Notes: generated from the sequence alone by a model not told the origin. A stretch of DNA of 64,000 nucleotides from Blautia sp. MSJ-19 (GCF_018918125.1 NZ_JAHLQA010000019.1:37038-101037), one strand, 5' to 3'; positions 1 through 9,645 are shown, counted from the stretch's first letter. Program-made: numbers and translations.

Positions 1-1765
1 GGACAAGATCGTCAGCATACTCGGAGAAGAAGTGGTATCGGCAGAAGAGTTCCGACAGCTTCTGGAAACAGGCATGAGTCAGGCGAAGGTAGCACTGATT
101 CCGCCGGGGGTCGATCAGGTGCTGATCGGTGATATGGAGAGAACACGACTGAAAGATATTCGTGCGTTGTTTTTCGTTGGTGTGAATGAAGGCTGTATAC
201 CGAAGAATACGGAATCGGGTGGAATTCTTACTGAAATGGACCGTGATTTTCTTGGAGGGCAGGGAATTGAGCTTGCGCCGGGACCAAAGGAACTGATGAA
301 TATGCAGAGATTTTATCTGTATCTGAATCTGACGAAACCAAGTGAAAAACTCTGTCTTTCTTATAGTCAGGCCAATGGAAAGGGGGAGGCGGTCGGACCG
401 GCATTTCTGATCAGGACCATACAGACACTTTTTCCCAAAATCTCTGCAGAACGTGCGGAAGAGCCGGATAATGAGATGGATCTTCTGGAAACTCCGAATA
501 CATCTGTAAGTTATTTTCTGGAAAACCTGACAGAGGAAGAAAAGCGTAAGGATAATCCGGTGTTTGAAGAATTGTACAGCTGGTATCTGAACAGTCCGGA
601 ATATCGTACAATGGCAGAAAGACTGACGGATGCGGCATTTCTGCGAAAACCGGAAGACCAGATCAGCAAAAGTGTGGCGAAGGCACTGTATGGGGAAATA
701 TCTCCGAACGGAGCAACCAGACTGGAGCGTTTCTGTGCGTGTGCATTTGCGCATTTTCTTAAATATGGTCTCGAAATCACGGAGCGGGCAGAATATGAAT
801 TTCGGGCGATGGATATGGGAAACATCATTCATCAGGCACTGGAGGATTTCGCAACAGAGCTTCGACGCAAAAAGCTGAACTGGAGCGAACTTTCTGATGA
901 GGAACGAAATGAGATTGCAGATGCATGTCTGGATAAGGTGGCTGCGGATTACGGAAATACGATCCTTCAGAGCAGTGCGAGAAATCATTATATGATCGAG
1001 CGTACAAGAAGAATCCTGAGAAGGACCGTGTGGGCGTTGCAGGAACAGCTTAAAAACGGAAAGTTTGAGCCGGAGGGATTTGAAGTTTCCATAGGCGGAG
1101 GACGTATTGACCGTCTGGATGTAATGAAGGAAGAGGACAAAGTTTATGTAAAGATCATCGACTATAAGACAGGAAATACTTCGTTTGATCTGGTAAGCAT
1201 TTATTATGGCCTGCAGATGCAGCTGGTTGTGTACATGGATGCGGCTATGCAGGCTGAGCAGCGAAAACATCCGGATTGTCAGGTAAAACCGGCAGGAATC
1301 TTTTACTATAATGTGAAGGACCCGATGCTTCAGAAAGAAATGGAAGAGGATCTGGATGAACTGGATCCGGAACTTTTCAAAAAGCTGAAAATGAACGGAC
1401 TGGTCATGGCAGACAGGGATGTGATCGAAAGCCTGGACAGAACAACGATTTCACTGCCGTTGTCATATACGACCAAAGGAGCCCTTCGCAAAGGTTCGTC
1501 GGTGGCAGAAGAAAGGCAGTTTGCACTTCTGGATACCTATGTCAAAAAGAAGATCATGGATATCCGGGAATCTGTCATGAGCGGAAATGCAGACGTTTCG
1601 CCATACGAGATGGGAAATCGGAATGCATGTACGTACTGTCCGTATCAGGGGACCTGTGGATTTGACCGTAAGATTCCGGGCTATGAATTCCGGAGACTGA
1701 AACAGTTTGCGGATGAAGAAATATGGAAAGCATTTGAAAAGGAGGTGGATGACGGATGGGAGTAA
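1..1765 (+). CDS. addB: AddB, ATP-dependent helicase/nuclease subunit B (5' partial)
   Basis: C-terminal part of the AddB subunit of the AddAB (RexAB) complex, which resects double-strand breaks for recombination. The frame is open from base 2, so the N-terminal half (the inactivated helicase with its Walker A) lies outside the window. Visible are the RecB-family nuclease motifs (GGRIDRLD near codon 365, IDYKTG near 386) and the cysteines expected to hold the 4Fe-4S cluster: one in FCACAF near codon 242 and three in CTYCPYQGTC near the C-terminus. This matches the one-plus-three cysteine layout known for AddB. It ends 10 bp inside addA, so the two are translationally coupled. Identification is firm; only the upstream extent is unknown. 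Confidence 0.96.
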   Translation, partial: DKIVSILGEEVVSAEEFRQLLETGMSQAKVALIPPGVDQVLIGDMERTRLKDIRALFFVGVNEGCIPKNTESGGILTEMDRDFLGGQGIELAPGPKELMNMQRFYLYLNLTKPSEKLCLSYSQANGKGEAVGPAFLIRTIQTLFPKISAERAEEPDNEMDLLETPNTSVSYFLENLTEEEKRKDNPVFEELYSWYLNSPEYRTMAERLTDAAFLRKPEDQISKSVAKALYGEISPNGATRLERFCACAFAHFLKYGLEITERAEYEFRAMDMGNIIHQALEDFATELRRKKLNWSELSDEERNEIADACLDKVAADYGNTILQSSARNHYMIERTRRILRRTVWALQEQLKNGKFEPEGFEVSIGGGRIDRLDVMKEEDKVYVKIIDYKTGNTSFDLVSIYYGLQMQLVVYMDAAMQAEQRKHPDCQVKPAGIFYYNVKDPMLQKEMEEDLDELDPELFKKLKMNGLVMADRDVIESLDRTTISLPLSYTTKGALRKGSSVAEERQFALLDTYVKKKIMDIRESVMSGNADVSPYEMGNRNACTYCPYQGTCGFDRKIPGYEFRRLKQFADEEIWKAFEKEVDDGWE

Positions 1766-4700
1766 TGTGGACAGAAGAACAGCAAAAAGTCATTTCACTT
1801 CGTGACAGGAATATCCTGGTCAGTGCTGCCGCCGGCTCAGGTAAAACGGCGGTGCTTGTACAGCGTATCCTGAGCAAAGTGCTGGATCCGGAGAGACCGG
1901 TAGATATCGACCGTCTGCTGATCATGACATTTACCCGTGCCGCTGCAGGGGAGATGAAAGAACGAATTTCAGCGGCGATCGATCAGGCATTGTTTGAACA
2001 TCCGGAGCATGAACATCTGCAGAGACAGGCGACACTGATCCACAATGCGCAGATCACAACGATTGACGGGTTCTGCGCTTATATTATCCGAAACTATTTT
2101 CATATGATCGAGCTGGATCCGGGATATCGTACTGCAGAAGAAGGAGAGCTGAAACTTCTTCGGGAAGATGTCATGAAGGAAGTTCTGGAAGACGCTTATG
2201 CGAAAAAGAATGAAAAGTTTTTAAATCTTGTCGAATGTTATGCGACCGGAAAGACCGATGATGAGATTCGTGATATGATCTACAAACTGTACGATGCTTC
2301 CATGAGTCATCCGTTTCCGGAGGAGTGGCTGGAGGAATGCCTGCAGGTCTATCGGGTGGATACCCTGGAAGAACTGCGCAAAACCGTGTGGATGGACCTG
2401 ATCTGGGAGGCGGCACAGGAAAGTATTGCACAGATTCGGGAATTTTTGTCGAGGGCAACCGGGATCTGCAGAGAAGAGGGCGGCCCGTATTTTTACGAAA
2501 CAGCACTGGAAGATGATATTTTGCTGTTAAGGGCGGTTGAAGCACTGGCAGAAGAAAGGGATTATGACAGGCTTTCGGAAATGCTCCGAAATCACAAATA
2601 TGCCAGACTTTCCACCAGGAAAGATCCTGCAGTTGACGAAGAAAAGAAGGCACAGGTGAAAGACCTTCGAGACAGTGAAAAAGAACTCTGGAATGAACTG
2701 GAAGAAAAATATTTTAATCAGACAGAAGAAAAAATTCTGGAATATCTGCAGTACTGTCGTATACCGATGGAGGGCCTGACAGAGATCACGCTGCAGTTTA
2801 AGGAGGCTTTTGCGGCCAAAAAGAGAGAAAAGAATCTGCTGGATTTTACTGATATGGAACATTTCGCACTGGAGATCCTGATGCACAGAGAGGGCGATAC
2901 GGTGACTCCGAGTGCCGCTGCCCGGGAATTGTCGTCACGTTATGACGAAGTTATGGTGGATGAATACCAGGACAGCAACCTGGTCCAGGAAATGATCACC
3001 AATCTGGTGTCTGGCTGGGCAGATAAACGCAAAAATATTTTTATGGTAGGAGACGTAAAGCAGAGTATTTATCGTTTTCGACTGGCAAGACCGGAGCTTT
3101 TTATGGAAAAATATCACAGTTATTCACTGGAAGACAGCAAAGAGCAGAGGATTGACCTGCACAAAAACTTTCGAAGCAGAAAAGAGGTGCTGGCTTCTGT
3201 GAACTATCTGTTCCGGCAGATCATGGGGGAAGACCTTGGCGGGATTGCATACGATGATGAAAATGCACTTTATGCGGGGGCATCTTTTCCGGAGAGAGAA
3301 GACAGGAAAGAGCCGGAAACAGAGGTACTTCTGATTGAAAAGGACGGAGAAGAACTGGAAGAACAGGGAAACCAGACGATTCAGGAACTGGAAGCTCTGG
3401 CAATCGCACAGAGGATTCAGAAACTTGTAGGCACAGAGGAAGTACTGGACAAAGAGACCGGCACATATCGAAAAGCCGGTTACGGAGATATTGTGATACT
3501 TCTTCGGACTTCTACCGGCTGGGCGGAGCCGTTCAGTCAGGTGCTGGCAGCCAAAGGAATCCCGGTTTATACGGCATCCAGAACCGGATATTTTTCTGCA
3601 CAGGAAGTAGTGACGGTACTTAATTATCTGCGAGTGTGTGATAATCCGCTGCAGGATATTCCGCTGACGGGCGTCCTGCATTCGCCCATTGTCGGATGCA
3701 GTGCACAGGAGCTTGCGATGATTCGAAGCACCTGCCCGGATGGCATGCTGTATGAGAGCCTTCAGGCTTACTGTGAGAGAGAGGCACAGACAGAAGAAGA
3801 GATTCTGCTGAAAGAAAAAACAGGGCATTTTCTGGAACAGCTTGAAAAAATGCGTGACCGGTCTGTCTATACACCGGTGCATGAACTGATTCAGATGATT
3901 CTTGTGGAAACAGGATATGGAAATTATGTGAGAGCAATCCCGGGAGGTGCACAGAGAGGCGCAAATCTTCATATGCTGGTGGAAAAAGCCATGGATTATG
4001 AAAAAACGAGTTACCGTGGTCTGTTTAACTTTGTTCGTTATATCGAAAAACTTCAGAAATATGAGGTAGATTTCGGAGAGGTCAATCTGGCAGATGCCGG
4101 AAGTGGTGCGGTACAGATCATGACGATCCACAAGAGCAAGGGGCTGGAATTTCCAATCGTATTTGCAGCAGGCATGGGAAAACAGTTCAATTTTCAGGAT
4201 ATCAATAACCGTTTCCTGATTCATCCGGATATGGGTTTTGGCGTGGATGTGATCCTGCCGGAAAAAAGACTGATCTTAGCAACTGTACACAAGCAGATCA
4301 TAAGAAGACAGCTCAAGAGAGAAAGCCTGGGAGAGGAACTGAGGGTACTTTATGTGGCTCTGACCAGAGCAAAAGAAAAACTGATCATTACAGGCACGCT
4401 CGGAAAGATTGCAGATGTACTTACGGCAGTGTCCTGGCAGATGCGTCGCAGGGAGACTTTGCTTCCAATCGGCACACGAGGGGAGGCAAGAAGTTACTGG
4501 TCTTATATTTTGCCTGCGTTGGCACGGCATGAGGCTATGCTTCCTCTGTTCAGAGAATATGGAATCACAGAACGTCCATTTCCGGTGTGTGAGATGGAAG
4601 ATGCAAGGTTTGTGGTGCATAAGGTGACGGTGGCAGAACTTGTGCAGGGAGAAATCCTGGATCAGACGGACAGCCAGATGCAGGAAAAACTGCTGAAAGA

Positions 4701-5448
4701 ATGGGACAGCAGCCGGATTTATGAGAAAGAGATTCATGAGATTCTGGCAGAGAGATTTTCTTTTCAATATCCGTATGACTATCTGAAGGAACTTCCGGTG
4801 AAGGTCAGTGTTTCAGAGCTTAAGAAGCGAAGCTGGCAGGGAGAAGCGGAAAAAGAAGAAGCGGTGTTTTATGAGACGGATGTGGAGGAAATCATTCCGG
4901 CATTTATTTCCGGAGTAAAAGAAGAATATCGTGGAGCTGCGAGAGGAACGGCATACCATCGGCTGATGGAATGCCTGGATTATGCAAATGCAGAGAACGC
5001 ACGTCAGATCCAGAAACAGATACGCCAGCTTGTCGATACTAAAAAAATGTCACAGGAAGAAGCAGAATGTATCAGGATTTCAGATGTTCTGGAGTTTGTG
5101 GACTCGGAAGTCGGACAGCGGATGAAAGCAGCGGCAGAGCGGAATGCGCTTTACCGGGAGCAGCCGTTTGTCATCGCACAGAAGATGAAGCAGATTGAGA
5201 CAGGATGGAATGGAGAAGAGACTGTGCTGGTACAGGGAATCATAGATGCATATTTTATAGAGGATGAGGAGATCGTACTGGTGGATTATAAGACGGATAA
5301 GGTTTCCCCTAGTGGAGAACAGCATCTCGTTGATCTGTATCACACACAGCTGGAGGATTATGGGGCTGCATTGGAACGCATGCTTCAGAAGAATGTAAAG
5401 GAAACATATATTTATTCTTTCACACTTGGAAAGATGATACAGTTATAA
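1756..5448 (+). CDS. addA: AddA, ATP-dependent helicase/nuclease subunit A
   Basis: 1230-residue UvrD/Rep-type superfamily 1 helicase fused to a RecB-like nuclease; partner of AddB in double-strand break processing. Walker A is SAAAGSGKT near residue 25, motif II is VDEYQD near residue 400, and the motif V/VI region includes IHKSKGLEFP and YVALTRAKEK. The C-terminal nuclease signature is GIIDAYF...LVDYKTD near residue 1180. Length fits the family (about 1200-1250). The start at 1756 follows an AAAGGAGG site at about 1740; an in-frame ATG at 1765 is an alternative. The gene overlaps the end of addB and forms an operon with it. A large hairpin follows the stop. Confidence 0.97.
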   Translation: MGVMWTEEQQKVISLRDRNILVSAAAGSGKTAVLVQRILSKVLDPERPVDIDRLLIMTFTRAAAGEMKERISAAIDQALFEHPEHEHLQRQATLIHNAQITTIDGFCAYIIRNYFHMIELDPGYRTAEEGELKLLREDVMKEVLEDAYAKKNEKFLNLVECYATGKTDDEIRDMIYKLYDASMSHPFPEEWLEECLQVYRVDTLEELRKTVWMDLIWEAAQESIAQIREFLSRATGICREEGGPYFYETALEDDILLLRAVEALAEERDYDRLSEMLRNHKYARLSTRKDPAVDEEKKAQVKDLRDSEKELWNELEEKYFNQTEEKILEYLQYCRIPMEGLTEITLQFKEAFAAKKREKNLLDFTDMEHFALEILMHREGDTVTPSAAARELSSRYDEVMVDEYQDSNLVQEMITNLVSGWADKRKNIFMVGDVKQSIYRFRLARPELFMEKYHSYSLEDSKEQRIDLHKNFRSRKEVLASVNYLFRQIMGEDLGGIAYDDENALYAGASFPEREDRKEPETEVLLIEKDGEELEEQGNQTIQELEALAIAQRIQKLVGTEEVLDKETGTYRKAGYGDIVILLRTSTGWAEPFSQVLAAKGIPVYTASRTGYFSAQEVVTVLNYLRVCDNPLQDIPLTGVLHSPIVGCSAQELAMIRSTCPDGMLYESLQAYCEREAQTEEEILLKEKTGHFLEQLEKMRDRSVYTPVHELIQMILVETGYGNYVRAIPGGAQRGANLHMLVEKAMDYEKTSYRGLFNFVRYIEKLQKYEVDFGEVNLADAGSGAVQIMTIHKSKGLEFPIVFAAGMGKQFNFQDINNRFLIHPDMGFGVDVILPEKRLILATVHKQIIRRQLKRESLGEELRVLYVALTRAKEKLIITGTLGKIADVLTAVSWQMRRRETLLPIGTRGEARSYWSYILPALARHEAMLPLFREYGITERPFPVCEMEDARFVVHKVTVAELVQGEILDQTDSQMQEKLLKEWDSSRIYEKEIHEILAERFSFQYPYDYLKELPVKVSVSELKKRSWQGEAEKEEAVFYETDVEEIIPAFISGVKEEYRGAARGTAYHRLMECLDYANAENARQIQKQIRQLVDTKKMSQEEAECIRISDVLEFVDSEVGQRMKAAAERNALYREQPFVIAQKMKQIETGWNGEETVLVQGIIDAYFIEDEEIVLVDYKTDKVSPSGEQHLVDLYHTQLEDYGAALERMLQKNVKETYIYSFTLGKMIQL

Positions 5449-5469
5449 GAGAAAATATGAAAAAATCAT

Positions 5470-5515
5470 GGGGACGGAGTTTTTCGCGGCATTTTGGTGC
5501 TGCAAAACCGTCCCC
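5470..5515. terminator. Bidirectional hairpin between addA and rsmF; GGGGACGG palindrome
   Basis: GGGGACGG at 5470-5477 pairs with CCGTCCCC at 5508-5515, with an imperfect inner stem and loop near TTTTGG. It lies between the convergent ends of addA and rsmF and is flanked by A- and T-runs, so it could terminate both. It shares GGGGACGGAGTTTT with the palindrome at 25022-25070. Confidence 0.75.
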
Positions 5516-5522
5516 GTATTTT

Positions 5523-6932
5523 TTATACTCTCCATCCGGCAGGATATTTGTTTTTGAGCGTTGCACCGACCAGTTTGCCAAATCCGATCGGATATCCCTC
5601 CGCACAGAGCAGATGCCAGCCTTTGGCATGTGTGGCTTCTTCCGGTTCGATATTTAATGTCTCACCTTTTAAATAGCGTGTGAGACGCTGGTCAGATACA
5701 GGAAGCGAGATGACGGCTTCTGCATTGCCTTTACGAAGAGCCAGAGCGAATGGCTGAGAAGGCTCAAAACGATTCTTTTTCAGATCACCGAGATACAGAC
5801 CGTTTCGAAGAAAGGTAAGGCCGCGAAAATCTCCGCTGACTGGTGGCAGATAGTAGACTTTGTCTTTGCGGGTTTCAACGCGGTTCCAGTCGAATGGCTG
5901 TCCGCCAAGAGTTTTAAGGCCGATTTCTTTCAGGAACAATTCCAGCCATTTTCGTGTCTCGGCATTTGGTTTGGCTATGGAAAACTGTCCGATCAGATCT
6001 GTTTTGCCTTTTTTGCGGAACAATGCGAGAAAATGCCCTTCCCCCTGCATTTTGTGAGGAAACAGATGTACACATTTCTTTAGCTGTGGGTCGCCATTGC
6101 CCCATTCCGGGACACCCGGGGCGAATCCTTCGTATGCAGGAAGTTCCAGAAGTTCCATATCCGGACGGTTTTCCAGAAGGTGAGAGACGACAGCTTCATC
6201 TTCTTCCGGGGCAAAGGTACAGGTTGAGTACAGAAGCTGCCCACCTGGCCGGAGCATATCCGCAGCCTGCAGGATCAATTCCTTCTGCAGGACAGAAAGT
6301 TCCCGGGATTTTTCAGGTGTCCAGTCACGGGCAAGTGCTTCTTCCTTACGAAACATGCCTTCACCGGAACATGGGGCATCGAGCAGAATCTTATGGAAAA
6401 ATTCAGGAAAGCGTTCACCTAAATGTGCTGGTGTTTCATTTGTGACAAAAGCATTGGTAATGCCAAATAATTCTACATTGCGAAGCAGTGCCTTGGTTCG
6501 GGAGGAGCTGATGTCATTCGCAACAAGCAGTCCGCTGCCATTTAACATAGCTCCAAGTGCAGTTGCCTTGCCTCCTGGTGCAGCACAGAGATCCAGGACA
6601 TTTTCGCCGGGAGTGACCGGAAGGCAGGCGGCTGGTGTCATGGCGCTTGGTTCCTGCAGATAATAAAGACCTGCCTGATAAAGCGGACAAAAAGACGGAC
6701 GGACATCTTCCGGGTAGAAATAACCGTTCGAGATCCATGGAATCGGCGTGACCGGGAACGGAACGATCCGCTCGAATTCCTCACAGCTGATCTTGGCAGT
6801 GTTGACACGAAGCCCGTAGGTACGTGGTGCTTCATAGCTTTTCAGAAAATCTTCGTATTCGTCACCCAGCATATTTTGCATACGATCAAGAAATGCAGGG
6901 GAAAGAAGTTCAGTAATGGTGTGTTCAGACAT
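5523..6932 (-). CDS. rsmF: RsmF/NOL1-NOP2-Sun family rRNA cytosine-5 methyltransferase
   Basis: 469-residue SAM-dependent RNA m5C methyltransferase. The SAM-binding motif is LCAAPGGKATALG near residue 115. The two catalytic cysteines of the family are visible in DAPCSGEGMF near residue 185 and in STCTFAPEED near residue 240. The C-terminal region resembles the extra RNA-binding (PUA-like) domain of E. coli RsmF/YebU, which modifies C1407 of 16S rRNA. The exact target base cannot be told from sequence. The start is supported by a GGGAG site just upstream on the minus strand. The gene is monocistronic, convergent with addA and divergent from the PadR operon. Confidence 0.9.
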   Translation of the reverse strand: MSEHTITELLSPAFLDRMQNMLGDEYEDFLKSYEAPRTYGLRVNTAKISCEEFERIVPFPVTPIPWISNGYFYPEDVRPSFCPLYQAGLYYLQEPSAMTPAACLPVTPGENVLDLCAAPGGKATALGAMLNGSGLLVANDISSSRTKALLRNVELFGITNAFVTNETPAHLGERFPEFFHKILLDAPCSGEGMFRKEEALARDWTPEKSRELSVLQKELILQAADMLRPGGQLLYSTCTFAPEEDEAVVSHLLENRPDMELLELPAYEGFAPGVPEWGNGDPQLKKCVHLFPHKMQGEGHFLALFRKKGKTDLIGQFSIAKPNAETRKWLELFLKEIGLKTLGGQPFDWNRVETRKDKVYYLPPVSGDFRGLTFLRNGLYLGDLKKNRFEPSQPFALALRKGNAEAVISLPVSDQRLTRYLKGETLNIEPEEATHAKGWHLLCAEGYPIGFGKLVGATLKNKYPAGWRV

Positions 6933-6943
6933 AAAAATCTCCC

Positions 6944-6972
6944 TATTTAGTAAAATATGATACCAGGGTCAA
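6944..6972 (-). promoter_or_regulatory. Sigma-A-type promoter of rsmF
   Basis: On the minus strand, TTGACC (6972-6967), a 17-bp spacer and TAAATA (6949-6944), just upstream of the rsmF start. Good -35, moderate -10. Confidence 0.5.
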
Positions 6973-7037
6973 AAGTGCATGGCACGAAATAATCTGTATG
7001 TATCATAAAAATTATAAAGTAGTTGAAGAAAATAGAA

Positions 7038-7077
7038 AATACTATTGACAAAACTATATTATATAACGTATAGTATT
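7038..7077 (+). promoter_or_regulatory. PadR-operon promoter with overlapping inverted repeat
   Basis: TTGACA (7045-7050), an 18-bp spacer and TATAGT (7069-7074) form a sigma-A promoter. A perfect inverted repeat, AATACTAT at 7038-7045 and ATAGTATT at 7070-7077, touches both promoter boxes. That placement fits an operator for the PadR protein encoded directly downstream (autorepression); the assignment to PadR is inference. Confidence 0.65.
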
Positions 7078-7140
7078 GCTAACGAAATAATATTATATCG
7101 GTTGACAATATTACAGAAAATATAAGAAGGAAGTGAGAGC

Positions 7141-7464
7141 ATGGTATTTAACACAGGTGCGGCACTTCTGGACGCGATCGTTCTGGCTGTAGTATCGAAT
7201 GAGAAAGACGGGACCTACGGTTACAAGATTACCCAGGATGTACGGAGTGTGCTGGATGTATCCGAATCAACGCTGTATCCGGTGCTGCGGAGACTGCAGA
7301 AGGATGAATGCCTGGAGACTTATGATCAGGCATTCGCGGGCAGGAACCGCAGATATTACAAGATCACAGAGAAAGGCATGGCACAGCTGAATCTGTACAG
7401 AGTTGAGTGGAAGAATTATTCGACAAAGATTTCGAAGCTGTTTGAGGGAGGCATAGAGTTATGA
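7141..7464 (+). CDS. PadR-family transcriptional regulator
   Basis: 107-residue winged-helix regulator of the short PadR group. The N-terminus carries the family pattern: an LDAIVLAVV helix, then DGTYGYKITQ and STLYPVLRRLQKDE (recognition helix and wing). The C-terminal helix for dimerisation is short. The start follows AGAAGGAAGTGAGAGC. Its stop overlaps the DUF1700 start by 4 bp, an arrangement common for PadR-DUF1700(-DUF4097) operons in Firmicutes. In such operons PadR usually represses its own operon; the inverted repeat in the promoter supports that here. The inducing signal cannot be read from sequence. Confidence 0.92.
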   Translation: MVFNTGAALLDAIVLAVVSNEKDGTYGYKITQDVRSVLDVSESTLYPVLRRLQKDECLETYDQAFAGRNRRYYKITEKGMAQLNLYRVEWKNYSTKISKLFEGGIEL

Positions 7465-8162
7465 ACAGAGTGCAGTTTATGGAACAGTTAAAGAGACTGC
7501 TTTCTGATATCTCTGAGGAAGAAAGGCAGGAGGCTCTTGATTACTACGAGAGTTATTTTGACGATGCAGGGGAAGATCAGGAGGCAGAGGTGATCCGGGA
7601 GCTTGGAAGTCCGGGCAAAGTAGCCGCTATCATAAAAGAAGATTTAAAGAACAGTTCACAGAATTACGGGGAATTTACCGAGACAGGATTTCAGGACGAA
7701 CGAGTGGAGGATGAGCGTCAGATGCCGCAGAGCCGTGCAGAGCGTGGGTATCATGCAGAACGAAAAGGTGGAAAGGCAAGCAAAGCCAGTGTGATCCTGG
7801 TACTGATTCTGCTGGTATTTGTTTCTCCGTTTATCAAAGGCGCAGTGGGAGGAGTCCTTGGATTTATTGTAAGCCTGGCATTGCTTCCGTTTCTGATCGT
7901 ATTCGGGATCGGAGCCGCAGTAGTTGGACTTTTTATAGCAGCAGTCGCAGTAGTCGGAGCCGGAATAGGAACCTGCTTCAGTGCACCGCCGTTTGGAGTC
8001 CTGATCGTTGGACTTGGCTTGATACTGTTTGCACTGGCACTTGTCGGACTCGTGTTTCTGAAATGGGCAGCGACCCGTGCACTTCCGGCAGTTCTTCGTA
8101 AGTTTACAGATTTTTGCTGTCGGATTGTGAACAGAGGCGTAAAGGAAGGTGAACGGGCATGA
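7461..8162 (+). CDS. DUF1700 (HAAS) family membrane protein
   Basis: 233-residue protein with an N-terminal DUF1700/HAAS-type helical domain (FMEQLKRLLSDISEEERQ, then ALDYYESYFDDAG) and a charged linker to about residue 105. Three to four hydrophobic segments follow between about 113 and 215, rich in Gly/Ala/Val. No catalytic motif is visible. Genes of this type sit between a PadR regulator and a DUF4097 protein and are thought to act with them in envelope sensing; that role is inferred from context. It overlaps both neighbours by 4 bp (ATGA-type junctions), so the three proteins are probably made together. Confidence 0.85.
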   Translation: MNRVQFMEQLKRLLSDISEEERQEALDYYESYFDDAGEDQEAEVIRELGSPGKVAAIIKEDLKNSSQNYGEFTETGFQDERVEDERQMPQSRAERGYHAERKGGKASKASVILVLILLVFVSPFIKGAVGGVLGFIVSLALLPFLIVFGIGAAVVGLFIAAVAVVGAGIGTCFSAPPFGVLIVGLGLILFALALVGLVFLKWAATRALPAVLRKFTDFCCRIVNRGVKEGERA

Positions 8163-9028
8163 AAAAATCTTCAAAAGTGATGTTACTTACAGCTGCAGTT
8201 GTTGGTGTGGTCGGAATCGGCATGAGCATCGGAGGCGTGGCGATGGGGGCAACGATCACAGGCCTGAATTTATCAAAATATGGATTCAGCGAAGCAATTA
8301 AGCAGACAACGAAATATGTCAGTCTGGATGATAAAGATGACTGGGAACAGGACTGGGATGAGATCATGCAGCTTAAACCGGTTAAAACAGATACTGACAA
8401 AGAAATGTTTGAAACAGCACCAACTTCTGATCTGGAATTTTCACTGAGTGGAGATGAACTTGAGTTTCAGTCTTATGATGGAGATAAGATTCGCATAGAG
8501 GTGTCCGGTTCGAAGAAAGATAAAGTAAAAATCGGCACAGAGGATGACTGTTTGATTCTTGAGACGACCGGCAGGATCCAGGACCGTAAGATTACAGTGA
8601 GTTATCCGAAGGGGTTGAGATTTAAGGAGACTTCTATTGATGTTGCGGCGGGTACAGTTACAATGTCTGATGAATTCCGGACAGATGATCTGGATGTATC
8701 TGTAGGAGCAGGAGAGTTTACAAATACAGGGAAGATCAGTGTAGCCAATGATACAACGATCACAGTCGGCACAGGAAATGTAGAATTGTCAGAGCTGGAT
8801 ATATGTGATCTGGAAGTTAAATGCGGTATCGGAAATGTTGACCTTGACGTTCTGGGAAAAGAAGCAGACTATAATTATGCGATTTCCTGTGCAGCAGGTA
8901 ACGTTGATATTGGTGACAGTTCCTACAGTGGTCTTGGTCATGAAAGGGATATCAGTAATCCTGGAGCGTCCGACAGGATGAACCTGGACTGCGGGGTCGG
9001 AAATATCACGGTAAATTTTGAAAAGTAA
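8159..9028 (+). CDS. DUF4097-family beta-strand repeat protein, membrane-anchored
   Basis: 289 residues. An N-terminal hydrophobic segment (about residues 6-32) looks like an uncleaved signal anchor. A charged linker follows, then from about residue 90 a repetitive beta-rich region with recurring SVGAGEFTNTG, TVGTGNVELS and CGIGNVDLDV units typical of the DUF4097 beta-helix-like adhesin fold. The repeats end at the C-terminus. Third gene of the PadR operon. Likely an extracytoplasmic partner of the DUF1700 protein; function unproven. No enzymatic motif is seen. Confidence 0.85.
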   Translation: MKKSSKVMLLTAAVVGVVGIGMSIGGVAMGATITGLNLSKYGFSEAIKQTTKYVSLDDKDDWEQDWDEIMQLKPVKTDTDKEMFETAPTSDLEFSLSGDELEFQSYDGDKIRIEVSGSKKDKVKIGTEDDCLILETTGRIQDRKITVSYPKGLRFKETSIDVAAGTVTMSDEFRTDDLDVSVGAGEFTNTGKISVANDTTITVGTGNVELSELDICDLEVKCGIGNVDLDVLGKEADYNYAISCAAGNVDIGDSSYSGLGHERDISNPGASDRMNLDCGVGNITVNFEK

Positions 9029-9070
9029 TTTTATTTATATATCATTTTATTAAGAAAGAAGGAATCTGTT

Positions 9071-9256
9071 ATGAGTAACAAAAGACTTTACAAATCTTCT
9101 GTAAATTATATGCTGTGTGGTGTGTGCGGCGGTATTGCGGAATATTTTGACATTGATCCAACGCTGGTGAGACTGGCATGGGTAGTCCTTACCTGCTTTG
9201 GCGGTGCCGGAATCTGGGCATATATCATTGCAGCAATCATCATTCCGAAAGGCTGA
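9071..9256 (+). CDS. PspC-domain small membrane protein
   Basis: 61 residues, almost entirely one PspC domain: LYKSSVNYMLCGVCGGIAEY, DPTLVRLAWVV, then a hydrophobic helix ending in IPKG. PspC proteins are linked to phage-shock or envelope-stress responses. A GAAGGA site precedes the ATG. It lies 42 bp after the DUF4097 gene, so it is probably the last gene of the PadR operon, giving a four-gene envelope-related unit. Confidence 0.88.
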   Translation: MSNKRLYKSSVNYMLCGVCGGIAEYFDIDPTLVRLAWVVLTCFGGAGIWAYIIAAIIIPKG

Positions 9257-9394
9257 TCCTGCAAAAAACTGAGAATACCATATAGAGAATGTGAAGCAGT
9301 GTATATTCTCTGAAAAATCTGTCCATACTCTGAAAGAAATGTTGAAAGAAAGACTGCTGTGTGGGAAGTGCAGCGGTACAAAGGAGTTATGGAC

Positions 9395-9589
9395 ATGAAG
9401 AAAGAAAAAGAAGTGGAAGCTTATCTTAAGGGGGAACTCCCCGAAGAGCAGAAGCTGAAATATGAGATCGCACAGGAGCTGGGTGTGCTGGATAAAGTGC
9501 TGGAGAGCGGCTGGAAAAGTCTGTCGGCAAAAGAGACCGGGCAGATTGGAGGTCTGCTTGCCAGCAAACGAAAAGAAAATAACATATAA
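9395..9589 (+). CDS. Small acid-soluble spore protein, alpha/beta-type (short)
   Basis: 64 residues if started at the ATG at 9395, which has AAGGAG 8 bp upstream; an in-frame ATG at 9389 and a GTG at 9359 are less well placed. The sequence has the alpha/beta-type SASP signature: KYEIAQELGVLDKVLESGW followed by LSAKETGQIGGLLASKRK. These proteins coat DNA in the forespore and protect it from UV and heat. The divergent short type resembles B. subtilis SspF more than SspA/B. It is followed directly by a strong terminator. Expression would be expected from a forespore sigma factor; I could not pick out a convincing sigma-G promoter. Confidence 0.8.
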   Translation: MKKEKEVEAYLKGELPEEQKLKYEIAQELGVLDKVLESGWKSLSAKETGQIGGLLASKRKENNI

Positions 9590-9605
9590 CACACAGAAAA
9601 AACAC

Positions 9606-9645
9606 AAAAAGCATCGACCGGGAACTATTCCGGACGGTGCTTTTT
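9606..9645 (+). terminator. Intrinsic terminator after the spore-protein gene
   Basis: AAAAAGCATCG-A-CCGG pairs with CCGG-A-CGGTGCTTTTT around an 8-nt loop, ending in a T-run. Confidence 0.85.

Noticed and set aside
3124..4224. 366-residue frame antisense to addA
   Set aside because: No RBS, Cys/Phe/His-rich composition typical of a shadow frame.
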